DNA of 64,000 nucleotides, taken from NCBI RefSeq assembly GCF_036898095.1, contig NC_090768.1, positions 47,575,687-47,639,686 on the forward strand, written 5' to 3'. The notes under the pieces were generated by a model. It was not told where the DNA came from and searched no databases. It was given only the letters and a program-made list of their open reading frames with translations. The position numbers and the translations under genes are program-made. Below are positions 41,534 to 54,156 of the stretch, one piece after another. Source of the DNA: Palaemon carinicauda (lineage: Eukaryota; Arthropoda; Malacostraca; Decapoda; Palaemonidae). Each line of letters starts with the position of its first letter. Positions within the stretch are counted from its first letter, which is position 1.

Positions 41534-42586
41534 TGACTTCAAACAAACTGAATTCATTCATGGGCACATCAGGGTCTTCCTCAGCTTCAGGTATATCAAT
41601 CAAATTATTCCCTTCATATCTTCTACTATTGACCTTACTAAAGTGTTCCATCCAACATTACCTTTCTTTACCTTCTGTTGTTATAACAGATCAAACTCTC
41701 TTTTTGATGGGTATATGCTTTTTCCTCTTTGTCCTCATAATTCTTTGAGTAATTCTTACACCATAGCCACTTCCTGAATTCATAGCTTTGTCAACCTCAT
41801 CTTCTTTCCGGTCATTCCTGGCTTTTCTTTTGACCTCACTATCAATACCGGAATATTTAGCATGCTCTACCGAGTAATTTTCCTCCCTTCCTCGAAAACT
41901 TTCAACAATCAATTTCTGTCTTTGTCTCCTTTTTATAGTATCCCAAGTATCATTTGATATCCATGGCTTTCTCCTTGTAACTGCATGCCCCAAAACTTCA
42001 CTACCAACTGACTGGTATGTGTTCTTAATATCACACCATTCTTTATTGTCTGCTCTTCGTCTCTTTAAAAGTCTCTCATCCATTCGTACATTCAATTGCG
42101 ATTGTTTCTCAGGGCTCATCTTCTAAAACCTTAGTTGTATAAAACCTAGGTATTCTATATACATTTCTGCTGGGTGGTTTCAGTTTTAATTTCAGTATGG
42201 CAATGAGGAGCTGGTGATCACTACCAATACCTGCACCTTATAGTTTCTTACATTTCTGAGTCCTACTTCTCACTTTATTAATGGCTATGTGATCTATTTG
42301 ATTTGTTTAACTATAACAAGGTGGTCTACAGTATGTATATTTGTCGTTGTCCTTGTGCTAGAAAAGAGAACCTCCAATAACGAGAATGTTTGTTGTACAG
42401 AAACTTATAAGATGTGCTCCATTTTCATTTCTAACTTCGCTAAGACCCTCAACACCCATCACATTCTATATACCTCAATTATTCCTTCCTTGAAGGTCAT
42501 CAATCACAATTTTCATCTTTCTCTGGGATTTCATCTATCACACTTTGCAGTTCATCATAGTATTTATCTTTTCTTTCTTCAGGTGA
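41534..42586 (-). pseudogene. endonuclease end and linker of LINE K
   Basis: 42586-42480 reads SPEERKDKYYDELQSVIDEI. Near 42310-42170 come QIDHIAINKVRSRTQ and, after a stop, GAGIGSDHQLLIAILKLK, whose SDH is the catalytic His motif of APE-type endonucleases. 42119-41691 is the linker (EVLGHAVTRRKPWISNDTWDTI). Stops and shifts are present. Confidence 0.65.
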
Positions 42587-43301
42587 TTGGTTGATTGATT
42601 TAGTTTTATGGCATCCTGATATTCAAGGTTATTGACGCTGATATTTGTTATAAACAAAGAATAAAAGGAAATTCAATTTAAAGCAATAAAAGCAAAGATG
42701 TCCTTAAAAAAGTTAAATAGGTTTTAGAAGTCCTGCTTCTGAAATGAATTTAAAAATACCACTAGCATAATACGACAAATTATGTCTAAGAATCTTGGCA
42801 AGGATGAACCTGCCATCTTCACCTCGAGCCTCAAACAAATATCTATTTCCTTCAGTGCTATAAGTATGTCATTCGTTCAACAAATGCCTCACTGACAAGG
42901 ATATCAACCAGTCATCGTAATATGGCTGGTGTTGGCAAGTTAGCAGAAACTAGTTTGTCAACCAAATGTGACCAATGTGGAGATGACAAAGAGTAGTCTC
43001 CTCCTTTTGGGGCATCATGTTATACCTCCAAGGGGATATAACATTAATTATTTCTCTCATTTTATTTACAACTAAACTATTCCAATGCTGTCGCCTATTA
43101 TTAGAAAACAAATTCTCAATGTAAGAAAAAAATATCATTAGAGAACGGGATAACAAATCATTAGAGAGAATGGGATACTTTTTGGTAGCAACTCAGTTGT
43201 AGTATTCTTTGACAGTAAATTTGCCTTCTCATTTCCAGACATACCTACGTTTCCCGGAACCCAGCAAAATTGAACTGTTATACCTCTCAGTCCCTTCATG
43301 A

Positions 43302-43440
43302 TCTTAGCTTGGGTGGAGAGAGGGGGCTTGGGTGCTGATCATATGTACATATGATCAGTCTCTAGGGTATTGTCCTGCTTGATAGAGCAATTCCACTGTC
43401 CCTTGCTTCTGCCATTCATGACTGGCCTTTAAACCTTTAG
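43302..43440. repeat. short interspersed repeat in I2
   Basis: A distinct block with GCTTGGGTGGAGAGAGGGGG, CATATGTACATATGATCAG and GCCATTCATGACTGGCC. It sits at the junction where LINE I2 lost its middle. I recall very similar blocks as frequent repeats in decapod sequences, but cannot check this here. No ends or target duplication were resolved. Confidence 0.45.
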
Positions 43441-44180
43441 ATCTTAAAATGTTTTAGTGTTTACAGACTTTAGAAGGGTGTCCAAATTTTAAAATATTGA
43501 AACATTGTTTAAAAAGTCAAACTTTAATCCTTTCATTTTCAATAATAATATGGAAAGGTACATAAGCATCCTGGAAAATAAGGAGACTCATAGACGTCCA
43601 AGGAATTTTTTGCACTTTCAACACTGTTAATGGACACATCACAGTATCTTCTCTTTGGTAAATTCATAAAGGTCTTCATTGAAGACTATTCCCTTTCTAT
43701 AACTAAAATTCATGTTGGTTTTGACATCTAATTTAATATCGTCACTACCTGTCTTTCGGTTAGATAGTTTTACAGATTGTATGCAGGATTTGGTATGGCT
43801 GAGGAAATTATTTTTTCCAAAGCGAGTGATATTACCCGGTGCAATGGTTCCCACTTTTTTCTGAATAAATTTGCAAATTCTAAAATGATTCCCTGTACTC
43901 TATTTAGGCTCAGCAACAAGTCACAATGGTGGTTTTGTGTTTCTTTGGGAAGGCTTGACTACATCTATATCTTTTCACACCAGTCAACAGATTTGTATAC
44001 ATCCAAATCTGTTGATACCTTCTCACAAAGAGCACCACTAATACACTAATATTCAAATTATTAACTTTAGCATGCATAATGTTAGTTATGACAATAAATG
44101 CTTTATCTTTACTATTATAAGATACCCATGAATCCCAATTATCCTTTTGAAGTTCCATTCTTATTTTCAATATCATACAA
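43440..44180 (-). pseudogene. ORF1 remnant of I2
   Basis: Minus-strand fragments include KQCFNILKFGHPSKVC near 43500, a CCHC zinc knuckle with one Cys replaced by Ile, and weakly coding segments up to 44180. This is the nucleic-acid-binding ORF1 protein of I-like LINEs. Confidence 0.5.
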
Positions 44181-44973
44181 TTACTCTTAAATACTCTATA
44201 TAGCTCATCATAATTAATATTTATTGGAGTTTGGATAACATGAAGGCTTCGCAGTTTCCTTATGTTGCCTAAATTACTCTGTTTTTAACATCTGTAGAAT
44301 GTTTCTTTTCAGCTCCTTAGTTGTCAACAGAATCTTTCTCAATTAAACTAGCAGAGGTCGTCAACAGTGCCGGGAGTGAGGCAGCATATCCAGGGTAGGG
44401 GGGGGTTCATTATGAGAAGAATCTGCATGAAAGGGTCCAGCTTGGTTTTGTTTTTTGGTTTGTTGGTTGGTTTACCTACTTGAGAGTATTAATATAATAT
44501 AATGTGTTGGAAAGAAAATTTGCATTCTCCACTGTAGGTACAACGAGAGCATACTTCCCAGACGAGCCACTCTATGCCCTACCCGTAAGATAGCACCAAA
44601 ACAGATATACAAACACAGATGTAAACTAAACCCGTCTGTTAGAAGTGAGACCAAGAAAATATGGAATCATTCCACGTATCTGTAATAATGGGTTTCCAGC
44701 CAGAAGCCGAGAGTCCTACCTCAAAGATTTGATGTCCCCGGATTCCAATGACCCAACCCTTCAGAATAGTTCCGCAAAACAAAAGGTCCAAACCATCCAC
44801 TACTCTTACATATAGCTTTGAATGCAAATACCTATCAACTGTGAGCCCTTCTCCCATTCATGTAAGCAGGGAGGAATAAAGAATGTGAAAATATCCAAGC
44901 CATTCCAAAAACTAAATACAGAAATAAATAAACATATAAATAAAAAAGTATATATAAAGATAAGGGATCTCCA

Positions 44974-45441
<468 letters not shown>

Positions 45442-45659
45442 CCCACTTTGCCTGGGACTGGGGGGCTATTCAGTCATTTTCTCTTTCCATAGACTGACAA
45501 AATCCAAAGAAAATTCATTGGCTACATACATTAAAGGATAGCCAGTTCCTTGTGATGTGCAGTGCTTATCTAACTAATGCAAATGACCCCTGCCGGTCCT
45601 TACTAGATCATCCGCCAGGCATCAGGAGTAGAAGCCGAAAAGACATCTTGTCTATCGCA

Positions 45660-46540
45660 TTACACCCAATTCCTCGCCTTGCTGCCTTCAAGACCTGACC
45701 GACTGCCATGTTCTTGGAGAATGCCAGAAAAGTCCCAATACCTCTGATCTCGAGGGGCTTCACTGACTTCTGCGGGGTGACTTCCACTCACTAGTAAGCT
45801 CTCCTGATCGTTTCCCACAGCCCAAACGAGATGGTGTTCCTTGAGCATGGCTTCTTCACCCTTACTGTGGATACAAAAAGGCTCTTGATAGCAGGTGGTA
45901 GCCTCGTCGTCTGAGCCAGGTACTTCCTCACGGCTTGAATCAGACAGAGAAGGTTTTTGACGTTACTGGATTTTGGTGTAGAAGGGGACTAAAAAGTTTT
46001 TGAACCTGGGGTCTGCTGCCATGGTGTTTTGGGTTTTCGCCACAAAGGAGGAGACAAAGCGGAAGGTCAGCTCTTTCCCCCACTTCGTCTGACATGCCTC
46101 GTAGGATAATCCGTGTAACTCGCTGACCCTTTTACCAGCGGCCAGGGCAAGGAAGGAGACTGTCTCCAATGTCAGGTCCCTATCCAGGACATCCTTGAGG
46201 GGTTCAAGTAGGGGTCCTAGAGGGGCTCAAACAGGGGGTTTCTTTAGGGTGTCCAACACTTTGGCCACGTACCAATCTGGAACTTGTAGGGCAGAGGGGG
46301 ATGTGACTGCTCAGAGCTCTTCATGAGCATGGAGAGGCACATCGAGATGTCCAGGTTCACTCTTTTCAGCAGGAACACCTGCCTCAAGGCTGCCCAGAAA
46401 CCCTTCATGGTCTGGGTTGAGAGACCTACCTCCATCCTGAGGTGCAATACGAAGTTGGCTATCTGAGGGACAGGCCTTCAAGGGCTTGATTTCCTTCTGC
46501 TTGCACCACCTACCAAACGTAGCCATTTTCTCTTGTTAGG
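45660..46540 (-). pseudogene. tyrosine recombinase of E, catalytic His and Tyr lost
   Basis: 46169-45963 has box I AAGKRVSELHGLS. In the C-terminal part KPLEIRGIGT stands where B has VHDVRGIAT, so His is replaced by Leu. Nothing matching the TAHYLQD tyrosine segment follows. Frames change several times. Confidence 0.65.
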
Positions 46541-46639
46541 CGGCTGATGATAAATTCCTCAGACAGCCTGTTATCTGGACATATTTTCTCACGGAGAAGT
46601 CCTGCCGCCTCGGGAGACGCTAGATAACCATCACCAGTG

Positions 46640-47270
46640 GAGGAAGAGGTTTACCAGCCTTTCATGGAACCTATTGAAGTGGGGTCCTTTAGAAGGAGGT
46701 CCAGGAACCATTCTATGTCTGGCCCGCATGGAGCTCCCAATGTGAGACTTATGCCCTTTGCTTCCTGGAGTGTGTTCAGGACTTGTTCCAGCAGACTGAA
46801 GGGAGAGAAAGTGTACGCCTCCAGACTGTCCCACGGGTGCAGGAAGGCATCCTCCATGACTGTTGCTGAGTCTGGGACCAGTGAACAGAACACTGGGAGC
46901 TTTACATTGAGCCTCGTTGCAAAGAGGTCATGGGAGGGGGAACCCCACATGGAAATTAGTTGACTTGCCATGGTTGGTTGAAGGAACCATTCCATGCCTA
47001 TTACCTGGCCCCTTCTGCTGAGTCTGTCCACCATCGCGTTTCTTCTTCTTGAAATGAACCTTGCCATCAGAAATATCCCTCTATGTAGCCCCTTCCAGGA
47101 TTTCTTTGATTAAGGTTGCAGAGCAGACAAGATTTGAGGACTCCATGTTGTTGCACATTAGGGCTACCATCCTCCATGCAACCAGACTTTCCAGGGACTG
47201 AAATGCTTTCTGGACTGCCCAAAGTTTCAGCCGGTTGATGTGAAGAGCCTACTTCTCGGGGGTCCAAGTC
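46640..47270 (-). pseudogene. RNase H end of DIRS E
   Basis: 47067-46651 encodes NAMVDRLSRRGQVIGMEWFL and SPSHDLFATRLNVKLPVFCS, matching the pol C-terminus of B. The upstream RNase H core is disrupted. Confidence 0.65.
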
Positions 47271-47675
47271 CTTGACCAGGACTTGTCAAGCAGATGAGTC
47301 CCCCATCCCTTCTAGGATACATCCGTGAACAACAGGAGCTCCAGAAGAGGGTCCTGTAGTAAGATTCCCTTCAGGGTGTTGCTTTGGTCAGTCCACCATT
47401 AGAGCAGCTCCCTGGTTGACTGGCTCGACTTGCTGCATTATGTCCCAATGGACCGGCTGGAGCTTGATCCTGCCCTGAGGAACTAACTTCTCCAGGGATA
47501 CTAAGTGCCCCACTAGACGCTTCCAGTCCATGAGGGATGCCAGAGACCCCTAAAAGGAACAGGTGGGAGGGTGCATTCAACCTGTTGAGTCGCTTCCCCT
47601 GGCCAGAAAGGCCCAGGCTACCACCATACAAATCCCCATCCCCGGGTATACCGTCTTCGTCGAGGGGGGACATCT

Positions 47676-48290
47676 AGGAATTCTTCCAGTTGAACACTAT
47701 ACTCTGTTCCTCACAGATTGTCAGGATGTCGTCCCTCTGCTTCAAAAAAGCCTCCCTTAAGAGGAAAGTAACAACGAGAAGTCCAGGTGCTGCAGGAGTC
47801 TGATGGCTTTCCTGTGGGCCAATAGAGAAACTAGGGAGAAGACTCTGGTGAACACCTGTGGGGCTGTGGACAACCACAAGCAAGGGTTCGTGACTGGTGA
47901 ACATCCTTCCCCCGCTTGACCAAGAGGTACTTCCTGCTGGATGGGTGTATTGAGATCTGGAAATCTGCATTCATGGGCAGCATGTAGTAACATTACCCGA
48001 TGGCTGCCAGGACTGTCCTTGGGTTATCCATCTTGAAGGTCGACTTGTGAATGAATTTGTTGAGGGCAAAGAGACCTATCACCAGTCTCCAACCACCGGT
48101 GGCCTTCTCCACTAAGAAAAGATAGCTGAAAAACCCAGGTGACTCCTTGTCCATCTTCTGGATAGTACCTTTCACTACCATCTCCTCCACCTCCGCTTCC
48201 CGGACCCTCTTACAAAGCTGGTCCTTTGGATGAGAGACAGTCTGAAGGGGAGGGGCACCTCTGGTCCTACAGCTTCCTGGGAAAGCGACC
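47676..48290 (-). pseudogene. reverse transcriptase of DIRS E
   Basis: 48290-47993 gives SPGFFSYLFLVEKATGGWRL and LFALNKFI. After a frame change LSTAPQVFTRVFSLVSLLAHR appears at about 47890-47820, then a degenerate HLDF where YLDD is expected. The catalytic box is lost. Confidence 0.65.
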
Positions 48291-48704
48291 ATTACGGGAA
48301 TTGATTGACTGATTGATTTGGAGTTTTCCGGCATCCTGAATTCTAAGGTCACTGACACCAATATCATTTTGTTATTAATAAAAAATAAAAGCATATTATA
48401 TTAAAACAATAAAAGCAATCATGTCAAATTAAAATTTAAATAGCGTTCAGTAGACCTGCTTCTGAAATAAAACTAAAAATACCACTAGCATAGTACGACA
48501 CGTCACATCTTGGAATCTTGGCAAGGATGAACCTGCCATCCTCCCCTAGAACCTCAAAAAACCGGGGCATTCGGTTTAAAAAATGCCTCATTGTCAGGGG
48601 AACCAAATGGCCGTCGCAATATGGCTAGTGTTGGCCAGTCATCAGAAACTTGTGTCAACCGAGTGTGACCAATGCAGAGATGACAAAAGATTAGTCTTCC
48701 GTTA

Positions 48705-48840
48705 TAAGGATGTTTTTTTCTTTAATTCTTTTACACTGAATTAATAATTATTCATTTATCTATAACAAATAATATCAGCATCAATGACCTTAGATGTCAG
48801 GATGCCCGATAACTAATAATCAATCAATCAATCAATCACC
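48705..48840 (+). mobile_element. short 3' fragment of an I-like LINE nested in I3
   Basis: A plus-strand piece holding only the 3' UTR (AATATCAGCATCAATGACC, GTCAGGATGCC) and a pure (AATC)n tail at about 48815-48838. It breaks I3 between blocks that are adjacent in I2 and I4. It resembles the I3 3' UTR at 48300-48400 in opposite orientation. Confidence 0.65.
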
Positions 48841-50188
48841 TCTCTCAGGGTATCCAGTTCTACCTCCGAAAGGATATCACCTTCGTTACTTCTCTCATCT
48901 TATTTCCAGCTAAACTATCCCAATGCTGTTGCCAATTATTATAAAGAAAATTTTTATTGCTTGGTAAAAAAACCATCAGAGAGAATGGGATACCTTATTA
49001 GTAGCCTTTACATCTCCAGACACACCAACCTGTGCCGGAACCCAGCAAAATTCAACTGTTATGCCTCTCAGCCCAACAATAAAAAGAGACTATAAAATCT
49101 TTAAAATTATAGGATTAGTAGAATTAAAACTTCTAAAGATTGTAGGACACTTCTTGCATCACTAAGACTGGTAAAATTTCCTTCTCTTTTTATTGTTTTT
49201 TTTTTTTTTTAAGAGGTTAGTATGCCATATAATTTGGTCGTAAATATAGAGGAAACTAGGGAGAGTGCACCTTTATAATTAAAGTACTACTACATACTCC
49301 AAATCCAATGCCAGCATCAGATTTGGAGCCCTCAGTATATATAAAAGTAAATTCCCTACGTTCTTCCACATGTGCCATAAAGAGATCTGACTTCTAAGTC
49401 AGTCATGTTCTTTTTTTTCCCAATAAAATATCTACAAAAAGATATCTCCAGTAATTTCCATAGAGAGGTTAGTGATATTTTAAATGGAAGAACTCTATTT
49501 CTGGCTATACCAAGACTGTTCATTAATTGTTTTACCTGAAAACCATGTTGTTGATGAGATTTTGGGTGCTAATGAAAATAAGTTGAAAGCCTTACAAGGA
49601 TTGCAGTTTAAAATGCTAAAAAATCAGGAAGACTTGGCAACATAAACCAATACCAAAGCATAGGACACTTTCAATAAAGGTCTAAAAATAATTCTGCAGC
49701 ATCAACAAGGAGACTTGGGATAGGTGACATTCCCAAGGCTCCAGTGGCTAATACGATACCAGTATTGTGTACGGGATCTAAAATCTTTAAATTGCTTGGG
49801 GTAGCTGAGGAGTATATCTCACAAGTATAACTAATTTTGGAAACAAATAAAGCCTGGTATAACTTTTTTTAGTTTTGCAGTCAAGCCCCAATGATGTATG
49901 AATCAAAACTTTAAAAAGATTCAGAGCCTCAAGTCACTTTACTTTTAATGCTTTTAAGTGGATAATCCATGGCAGCCAGCAATCAAATAAATAGAAAAAA
50001 AAATCTAGCTTTACTTACCAAGTCTAGATGTACTCCCCAAATACAACAGAAATGGACAACAATGAATTATTTTATAGTAGTTTTCTCTCAACCATTGCCA
50101 TTCAAGCTCCAACAAATGATATACTGTAGATAGATAATTTATAAAAAGTGTCGAGAGAATATCTTGAGGAATGGTAGAGGATAGTCCA

Positions 50189-50743
50189 TTAATGGATAAT
50201 GCAAATAGGGTTTAAACTCGGCACACTATCATGGGGCACTTCTTCTTCCTGATATTTCCTCTCTGACAGAGTTTCACCAACTCTAACCTGAAAAAATCTC
50301 TGTAAAATAAATGAATGAATCAACAATGGTAGTTCTCTCAATCCTAAATTATGAATGGTTTTAAGTTTATCATATCTCCATGCAGTATATGCCTTTTCAT
50401 AATGGTGTTTGGAGGCAAGGGCTTCACAAATAGAGGATTCCAATTGTACTAATACATCATTTGTCAAGCACATTTTTCTAAAACCACACTGGATAGGTGA
50501 TAAAATACTTTTCTTCTCCAGGTACCACACCAGTCTTGCATTAACCATTTTCTCCATGATCTTACATATGCAAAATGTCAATACAATTAGCCGATAGTTT
50601 GCTGCTACAAACTTATCCTTAACAGGTTTCAAAAATATTAAAGTAAAGAATAGTTCACAAATACTTGGATAACCTTGTAGCCTTATTCTTTTGATAATGC
50701 TTAAAATAAATAACTTGGTATTAACAGGTATACGGTTAATCAT
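50189..50743 (-). pseudogene. reverse transcriptase of LINE I3
   Basis: A 184-codon frame with YRLIVLTFCICKIMEKMV, LSPIQCGFRK and DKLKTIHNLGLRELPLL, the finger and palm regions of I-like RT. The A-box aspartate segment is disturbed (HYEKAYTAWRYDKL in place of a DLEKAYDTTWRY-like motif), and the frame ends before the YxDD box. Confidence 0.7.
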
Positions 50744-51913
50744 TGCATATGGAATTCCATCTCATCCAGGGGCTGTATCATTGCAAGTAGCAAGTGCGCG
50801 ATCTAATTCCCTCTCAGTAAAAGGAGTATTATAAGATTCCACCTTTCCTGTTGTAAAATTTAAAATTTTCAGTTCTTCAATCCTTCTAAACTGGTGACCA
50901 GGAGCTACTTTACACTAGCATGATACATTAGAGAAACAGTCAGCCAAGGCATTGCTAACTTCAGTTGCTCCAGTCCCATGCTGACCCTTCACCTTCAACA
51001 CTGGTGATGGGTTTGGGGTAAATTTCCCTGCTATCTTTAATAATGATTAAAATAAATAATTCTACAGTATTAACATATATCATTCCAACAGGTCCAGGGG
51101 CTGTATCATTGCAAGTAGCAAGTGCAAAATCTAATTCTCTTTCCGTAAAAGATTCCTCCTTTCCTGTAGTAAAAGTTAAAATTTTCTATTCTTCAATGCT
51201 TCTATTCTGGTGATCAGGAGCTGCTTCGCACTAGCATGATACATTGGAGAAACGATCGGCCAGGGCATTGCTAACCTCAAATTCTCCAGTCACCGACTGA
51301 CTATTCACCTTCAACACTGGTGGTGGGTTGGGGGTAAATTTCCCTGCTATCTTTTATACTTCCCTCCATACAGAAGATGGTGGTGTTCTACTGTTGACTG
51401 AGGAAACAAAAGATATACAATACTGGTGCCTAGCTTCTTTCATTGCACAGGAAAAGTGTACTCTAGATTTCTTGTATATAATCAAGTTATCCTCAGTATG
51501 GTGTCTGTGCATTCGTGTAAGATTTTCTTGTCGCTCTATGCAGGAATGACGTGAGCAGATTGGGGCAACTAGTTGTCCTCTGTCCATCTAAGGCTTTGTA
51601 CTGCTAGATGGTTCTCTACGAGAGGTGAATGCTGGTACCTTTCTGAATCGGGACAACAGATGAGGATGGAATGGTATGGCATATGCCCCCCTCTCTCCTT
51701 TGATGCATTATAGAGAGCATCAGGTCCAGAGGGAAGACGAGAAGCGGGCCTCTTTGCAGAAACTCTCGTCTGCCACCCATCATCTGCGGATTGCCCAGAG
51801 GTGAGGAGGGGGGGGGGGAGTGCATAGCAATGAACACACCTCGAGATGGTGTCGAGACGTGTAACTAATTGCACGTTCTTGCGATGAAGGGAAACAGCCT
51901 GTTCTCCCTCCAA

Positions 51914-53990
51914 CTGCCACTAATCCAGTGTGGTTGGCCGAATAAGACCGATACCAAACGGTAAACCAGTTAATCAGTACAGCTTATGCTATAATAGCGT
52001 ATCTCCATAGAGATCGCTTTCCGGACAAGAGGCTGTACGGCAATCACCGAACGCATCCAACCAAACCCAAGAGGGGATTGAGACGTATCTTCAATCTAAT
52101 GTTGGGTGGGTAAAGAGCATAAGTCTACTACGGAGTAGTAACACCGAACTGTGTGCATGACAAGCATACATGCGTAGATCGACTTAAAAGTCGTATCCGG
52201 AACTCAGTTGGAGAACGTTAGAAACGTTCGTAACGGAGGTTTCTCCTTCTTAGGACAAAAACGTTCGTACTTCTCCGTCTCCGATCGGTAAACTAGCATT
52301 TATATTAAATGTTCCCTACTAGGGAACAGATATGCTTATGAGAAGTTTCCAGCCAAAGCCTTTGTAGGAGACTAAGATTTCCGATCGGGGGAAAGGAAAA
52401 AATGCCTATAAGGAGGCAGAACGTAAATGCCGTATGTCTGGTTACAGGAAAGTAGCCAAGTAATGTACTGAATAACCTGGTTTCAGTAAGGGATATAAAT
52501 ATGCAACTTAACAGAACGGAGTTCTAATTTGGAAGATGTATATAGCCCTTATTGGCAGAAAGATCACTTGCACGCATATATGTACTTGTCCATTTGCCTC
52601 CAGAAAACGTTTGCAACGAATGCGGTTGTGGGAATAATGTAAGTGCGACGAATCGCAACATTATTGCCGAAAGAATTTTGATCGTTGATTAACTGTAATA
52701 TTTTCTTGAATGAGAGCGAACATGTTCTCAAACAAAATATACAGTCATAGAGGCAATCATTTCCCCTTTGGTTTACCCCTCCTCTTTATATGAGGGGCTA
52801 GCCAGTGTTCATTACACAGAAACGGATGTCTGTTTACCCGTGGGCGGGGTTTGAAACGTTCGTAACGTAATGAAAAGATGCCCACGCTGTTGCTATCGTT
52901 CTTTTAACGTCAGCTAACAATGTTCCTTCGGGACTAATTGTTCGAAACAATAACCCTGTAAGGATAGAATAAAAAGTCTCGAAGACTATCGTGAAAAAAA
53001 GGTAAGTTGTTATACCCAGGGTACAATGATGGGGGTGACTGCCTCCATCAAACGGTAGAACCGAGTTTAAGACCATAACCTCGTGGTTTTGTCTTGGCTA
53101 GAGTGCATGCTCCGGGAAGGCATACGGCCTTCATGAAGTTTTAACACCCATTGAAGTTTTGTAAAAACTTCTCAGGAACGAGCCTCCCGAAAAAGGGTGA
53201 AGTCTCGTATGTGGGGTTTTGCTTCAAGAAGGCCAGTCATAATTGCCATCGACCGCTTACCCAAAGGGGTTGCCATCGACCGCTTACCCAAAGGGGTTGC
53301 CATCGAACGCTTTCTAGATAGTGAGAAAACTACCGTCTAAATCAGGCAAGGCCTGCCAGGGGAAATGAACTGCAATGTAAAGAATTTTTCATTCCCCACT
53401 CATTTCCATCTGCTAACCAAACCACTCGAAGTGGGAAGGTGGAGGAAAGATGACGGTGGGTCCTTCAAAAACGAAAGGATCGGTGTTGGCGAAACCAGAC
53501 TAGCTGATATAGTAATCAGCTGGGAGTGTAGTGACATATCGAGTCACACCTTTGGAAGACTCATCCCGTAGAGGGGGGGGGGGGGGTTTCGACGATAGAG
53601 TTTTCAAAAAACTCTGGATCGCGGAAACAGAGAGATTCGGATGAGAACCTAGGGGTTCAGAATCTTTCGGCGCAGCTGAACTTTAAGTAGTGAAACAAAC
53701 ACAAGGCAGTGTTGAGAACCTGCCAACCATCAGTCGCAGGGTAGGGCGGCAATGACAACTCCCTTACGGCGGAGGCAGTTGGATACGATGTCAACAGCAA
53801 TTAAAGTTACAAGTATCTAACAACGTATATTTCCATTTATACATATATACACTCATATATATGTAAGATAAATGAAAACACACAAGAAAAACAAAAAATG
53901 AAAAATAAAAACATCAAGGCAAGTCTTTGCGGGAGAAAAGGGCAGCATGCCTGTCCTCTACCGAGCCAAAAAGTAAAGTGGTTACTCAGC
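51914..53990. other. non-coding interior of F
   Basis: About 2 kb with no supported gene. It contains a 27-bp tandem repeat near 53243-53310, a poly-G run at about 53573-53586 and scattered TTCGTAACG-type motifs. It is probably leader or intron of the B family. Confidence 0.5.
53243..53310. repeat. 27-bp tandem repeat
   Basis: TTGCCATCGACCGCTTACCC followed by AAAGGGG is repeated twice, with a partial third copy. Confidence 0.85.
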
Positions 53991-54156
53991 CGAGAGGTGT
54001 GAGTGAGCGGGGTAGCCAGTCTACCCCACCCCCCACCCGCTAACTAGCGGATGGGGTAGTTATCCCTCCCTAAAATTATCATGGCTCGTCTTTGAGCTGC
54101 GCCGAAAGTATACACCCAATAAATAGCGAAGGTTAGTATCTGTGTCGGAACAAATT

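Larger units (their letters stand above)
42587..44973 (-). mobile_element. I-like LINE copy I2 inserted in K
   Basis: AGGTGA at 42581-42586 and 44974-44979 is a plausible target duplication. The 3' end lies at the left with an AATCAATCAACCAATC tail in element sense. RNase H-end sequence (about 43170-42900, RRQHWNSLVVNKMREI) and ORF1 sequence (44180-43440) are present, but endonuclease and RT are missing. It is therefore internally deleted. A short repeat lies at 43302-43440. Confidence 0.7.
45600..48292 (-). mobile_element. DIRS remnant E (B family)
   Basis: RT at 48290-47680, RNase H end at 47270-46640 and tyrosine recombinase at 46540-45660, all decayed. The 5' side is cut at 48292 by the 3' end of LINE I3. 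Motifs match B, for example AAGKRVSELHGLSYE and DLFATRLNVKLPVF. No terminal repeats are preserved at the left end. Confidence 0.7.
48295..51590 (-). mobile_element. I-like LINE I3, RT to 3' end
   Basis: From right to left: linker (51587-51354, SSVNSRTPPSSVW), KIAGKFTPNPPPVLKV-type block near 51340, RT (50743-50189, PVKDKFVAANYRLIVLTFCI), a decayed RNase H end and a 3' UTR ending in AATC repeats at 48292. A second, similar block near 51000-50880 suggests a local duplication (about 50760-51000 resembles 51090-51310). The 5' half of a similar element, perhaps this same one, is at 54800-56290. All frames are broken. Confidence 0.65.
51570..54156 (-). mobile_element. DIRS remnant F (B family), leader to RNase H
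   Basis: The 5' end at about 54156 resembles the right end of B (ATGGCTCGTC, CCGAAAGTATAC, CGGAACAAAT). Near 51913-51570 an RNase H fragment (SGPDALYNASKERGGH, AVQSLRWTED) matches B (PPDLMLFSDASKKGWG). Its catalytic Asp region reads YNAS, not SDAS. Then the element is cut against LINE I3. The 2 kb between contain no recognisable gag or RT. Confidence 0.6.
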
